From contig JBLNGH010000236.1 in NCBI GenBank assembly GCA_050264575.1, positions 1-7,763 of the forward strand: 7,763 nucleotides of DNA, in the 5' to 3' direction. The notes below the pieces were generated by a model that saw only the letters and a program-made list of their open reading frames with translations, was not told the origin of the DNA and ran no database searches. A program made the translations under genes and the position numbers. Shown one piece after another: positions 6,068 to 7,763 of this stretch (positions are counted from its first letter, which is position 1; every line of letters starts with the position of its first letter). This stretch comes from DASQFI01 sp050264575. Lineage in GTDB: Bacteria > Acidobacteriota > Vicinamibacteria > Vicinamibacterales > SCN-69-37.

Positions 6068-7508
6068 AACCGAGATCCACCCACACGGTCTTGAGCTGCG
6101 TGTAGTAGTCGAGCGCATGCTGACCCATCTCGCGCCCGAAGCCGCTCTGCTTGTAGCCGCCAAAGGAGGCGGCCGTGTCGTAGACGTTGTACGTGTTGAC
6201 CCAGACGGTGCCCGCCTGCAGGCGCGAGGCTACGTAGTGCGCTTTCTTGATGTCACGCGTCCAGACGCCGGCCGCCAGGCCGTACATCGAGTCGTTGGCG
6301 CGCGCAATCGCTTCGTCGACGTCGGCAAACTCGATGGCCGCGAGGACGGGACCGAAGATCTCCTCACGCGCGATGGTCATGTCCGGCTTCACGTCCGCAA
6401 AGACCGTCGGCTGCATGAAATAGCCCTTGCCGGTCCCGATATCGGCGCGCGACCCGCCGGCGACGAGCGACGCGCCCTCCTTTCTGCCAATCTCGACGTA
6501 GTTCAGGACACGTTCGAGCTGCACTTTCGAGGAAATCGCGCCGAGACGGGTCTTGGGGTCCAACGGATCGCCGGGCACCATCTTCTTCGTGCGCTCGGCC
6601 ACCTTGGCAATGAACTGATCCTTGATGGATTTGTCCACCAGCAATCGCGATCCCGCCGCGCAGACTTCGCCCTTGCCGTAGAAGATACCGACCGTCGCGC
6701 CTCGCACGGCCGCGTCGAGGTCGGCGTCCGGAAACACGATGTTCGGGGACTTGCCGCCCAGCTCGAGCGTGATGTGCTTGAGCGTCTCGGCAGCGGTCCG
6801 CATGACTCCCCGGCCGGTCGACGTGTCGCCCGTGAACGCAATCTTGTTGATGCCGGGATGCTCGACGAGCGCCTGGCCGACGCTCGCGCCGCTGCCGGTA
6901 ATGACGTTCAACACGCCCGGCGGCAGGCCGGCGTCGAGCGCGATCTGCCCGAAGGCCAGCGCCGTGAGCGGCGTCTGACTCGCCGGTTTGAGAATCACCG
7001 TGTTGCCCGCCGCCAGCGCGGGCGCGACTTTCCAGATCGCCAGGAGCAGCGGAAAGTTCCACGGCACGATGGCCGCGACGACGCCCAGCGGTTCACGCGT
7101 CGTGTAGACGAGCGCGTTGCCCTTGACCGGCACGGTTTCGCCGTGAATCTTGTCCGCCCACCCCGCGAAGTACTGCAGGCACTCGGCGGCCATCGGAATC
7201 TCGATATGCCGCGACTCCGTGATCGGCTTGCCGTTGTGGAGCGTTTCGAGCCGCGCGACCTGATCGATCTGCTCGACCAGCTTTTCGCCGACGCGCCAGA
7301 TGAGCCGCCCGCGCTCCCGCGCCGACAGCTTGCCCCAGGGCCCCGTCAGCGCCGCGCGCGCCGCGGCGACTGTCGCATCGACGTCCGATTTCGACGCCGC
7401 GCCAATCTCGGCAATGACCTCTTCCGTGGCCGGATTGATCACCGGCAGCGTCTTGCCGCCTTCGGCATCGCGCCATTCGGCGCCGATCAGAAGCTGCTTC
7501 CGGTCCAT
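6066..7508 (-). CDS. NAD(P)-dependent aldehyde dehydrogenase
   Basis: 480 residues, the normal size for the ALDH superfamily that oxidises aldehydes to carboxylates. Motifs in order: PWNFP with oxyanion N151, LKPAS with K174, GDTSTG (227-232), LELGGK with general base E249, GKGEVCAAGSR with nucleophile C283, and EEIFGP with E383. The ending NTYNVYDTAASFGGYKQSGFGREMG is ALDH1/betaine- and phenylacetaldehyde-dehydrogenase-like. S177 replaces the glutamate that often fixes NAD specificity (KPAE), so use of NADP+ is possible. Start ATG 7508 follows GGAGG at 7516-7520 with 7-base spacing. It is the first gene of the minus-strand set. Next to a kynureninase-like enzyme, an aminomuconate-semialdehyde dehydrogenase role is conceivable, but substrate cannot be assigned within this superfamily by reading. 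Confidence 0.95.
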   Translation of the reverse strand: MDRKQLLIGAEWRDAEGGKTLPVINPATEEVIAEIGAASKSDVDATVAAARAALTGPWGKLSARERGRLIWRVGEKLVEQIDQVARLETLHNGKPITESRHIEIPMAAECLQYFAGWADKIHGETVPVKGNALVYTTREPLGVVAAIVPWNFPLLLAIWKVAPALAAGNTVILKPASQTPLTALAFGQIALDAGLPPGVLNVITGSGASVGQALVEHPGINKIAFTGDTSTGRGVMRTAAETLKHITLELGGKSPNIVFPDADLDAAVRGATVGIFYGKGEVCAAGSRLLVDKSIKDQFIAKVAERTKKMVPGDPLDPKTRLGAISSKVQLERVLNYVEIGRKEGASLVAGGSRADIGTGKGYFMQPTVFADVKPDMTIAREEIFGPVLAAIEFADVDEAIARANDSMYGLAAGVWTRDIKKAHYVASRLQAGTVWVNTYNVYDTAASFGGYKQSGFGREMGQHALDYYTQLKTVWVDLG

Positions 7509-7515
7509 TCAAGTG

Positions 7516-7520
7516 CCTCC
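7516..7520 (-). promoter_or_regulatory. Strong Shine-Dalgarno of the aldehyde dehydrogenase
   Basis: GGAGG on the minus strand, 7 bases before ATG 7508. It is the best ribosome binding site among the four operon genes and fixes the start. No convincing sigma70 -35/-10 pair was recognised between here and 7620. Confidence 0.8.
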
Positions 7521-7560
7521 GTGAACGACATCGGGATGCGTTGCGTGCCAAAAAGCATGA

Positions 7561-7596
7561 CATGAAGGGCATGAAGGACATGAAGAACATGAAGGG
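7561..7596. repeat. Tandem 9-bp repeat CATGAAGRR, four copies
   Basis: Four consecutive units CATGAAGGG, CATGAAGGA, CATGAAGAA and CATGAAGGG, preceded by a partial CATGA (7556-7560). The frame is kept at 9 bases, but translations on either strand are simple FMS/MKD-type strings with no gene context, so it is treated as a noncoding microsatellite in the operon leader region. Confidence 0.85.
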
Positions 7597-7631
7597 GAGC
7601 CCGGAGAAACGAGTAACGGACTTCCGCTGAC

Positions 7632-7763
7632 CTGGCGGCCGCCTGCGGCGGCGTAGCGGTGAGTGTGAGACCCACGCCCTCACAACACCGTCCAGAATTG
7701 CTACATGGTCTTGTCGGTCGCGGGTCTCACACCCACCGCGCCCGGCGAAGCCGGGCTCGCCAG
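7632..7763. repeat. REPIN-like element: two inverted 42-base REP-like units
   Basis: Left unit 7632-7673 and right unit 7722-7763 face each other around a 48-base spacer (7674-7721). Read outside to inside, each begins CTGGCG, then has a GC hairpin, then a shared tail. Hairpins: GCCGCC-TGC-GGCGGC at 7638-7652 and GCCCGGC-GAA-GCCGGGC at 7740-7756 (plus-strand reading). The tails 7656-7673 and 7722-7739 are reverse complements over 18 bases with one mismatch and share GTGTGAGACCC. Hairpin stems differ in sequence but keep pairing. This is the architecture of paired REP elements mobilised by RAYT (TnpA-REP) transposases. No transposase is in the window, and the right unit ends exactly at the edge, so the element may extend further. 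Confidence 0.65.

Noticed and set aside
6001..6084. 28-residue N-terminal extension of the PLP enzyme
   Set aside because: It translates the AAGGC repeat hairpin and the end of the preceding gene; the family-like sequence starts at ATG 6000.
7531..7553. TGGCACG on the minus strand as a second sigma54 promoter before the aldehyde dehydrogenase
   Set aside because: The GG and the next GC are 8 rather than 10 bases apart and there is no TTGC, so the -12 element is missing.
6117..7565. 482-codon plus-strand open frame
   Set aside because: Antisense to the aldehyde dehydrogenase, which has all catalytic motifs; the plus-strand product shows none.

Overview
The window is high-GC bacterial chromosome. 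Its codon bias, the lipoprotein cupredoxin family with HTDCPE and CGFHDH blocks, and the AAGGCACAAGG-type and CATGAAGRR-type intergenic repeats fit what I remember of Acidobacteriota (Vicinamibacteria-like soil lineages). That assignment is recognition from memory, not a search result.

Plus-strand left part (1-2211). The window opens in the last codons of a sensor histidine kinase. This overlaps by 4 bases (GTGA) a complete NtrC-type, sigma54-activating response regulator (118-1491). The 321 bases after the regulator have no gene but look like a compact regulatory unit: two tandem dyads TTACG-N5-CGTAA (1498-1533), a good -24/-12 sigma54 promoter (GG-N10-GC, 1584-1599), and a predicted transcript starting near 1610. 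The transcript's 5' end can pair over 20 bp with its 3' end, just before a T7 tract (1751-1757). I read this as a sigma54-dependent structured small RNA of about 148 nt controlled by the adjacent two-component system, similar in layout to CbrAB-CrcZ, Pxr or GlrR-GlmY. It could instead be a terminated leader for the next gene. A small lipoprotein cupredoxin (1813-2211) follows.

Minus-strand right part (7508 down to 2176). Four genes on the minus strand look like one operon: NAD(P)-dependent aldehyde dehydrogenase, a kynureninase-like fold-type I PLP enzyme, a 3-hydroxybutyryl-CoA dehydrogenase, and a sodium:solute symporter. The first intergenic gap is 65 bp with a strong hairpin. The other two gaps are 16 and 11 bp, with ribosome binding sites overlapping upstream stops. 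The set suggests uptake and oxidative catabolism of an amino-acid-like or carboxylate substrate, possibly kynurenine or tryptophan derived, but the substrate is not proven. The symporter 3' end overlaps the cupredoxin 3' end tail to tail by 36 bp.

Right edge (7509-7763). Upstream of the operon are four CATGAAGRR units and then a REPIN-like element: two 42-base units in inverted orientation, each with a GC hairpin and a shared GTGTGAGACCC tail, ending exactly at the window edge.

The most interesting item is the regulator, tandem dyad, sigma54 promoter and structured RNA unit at 118-1757.
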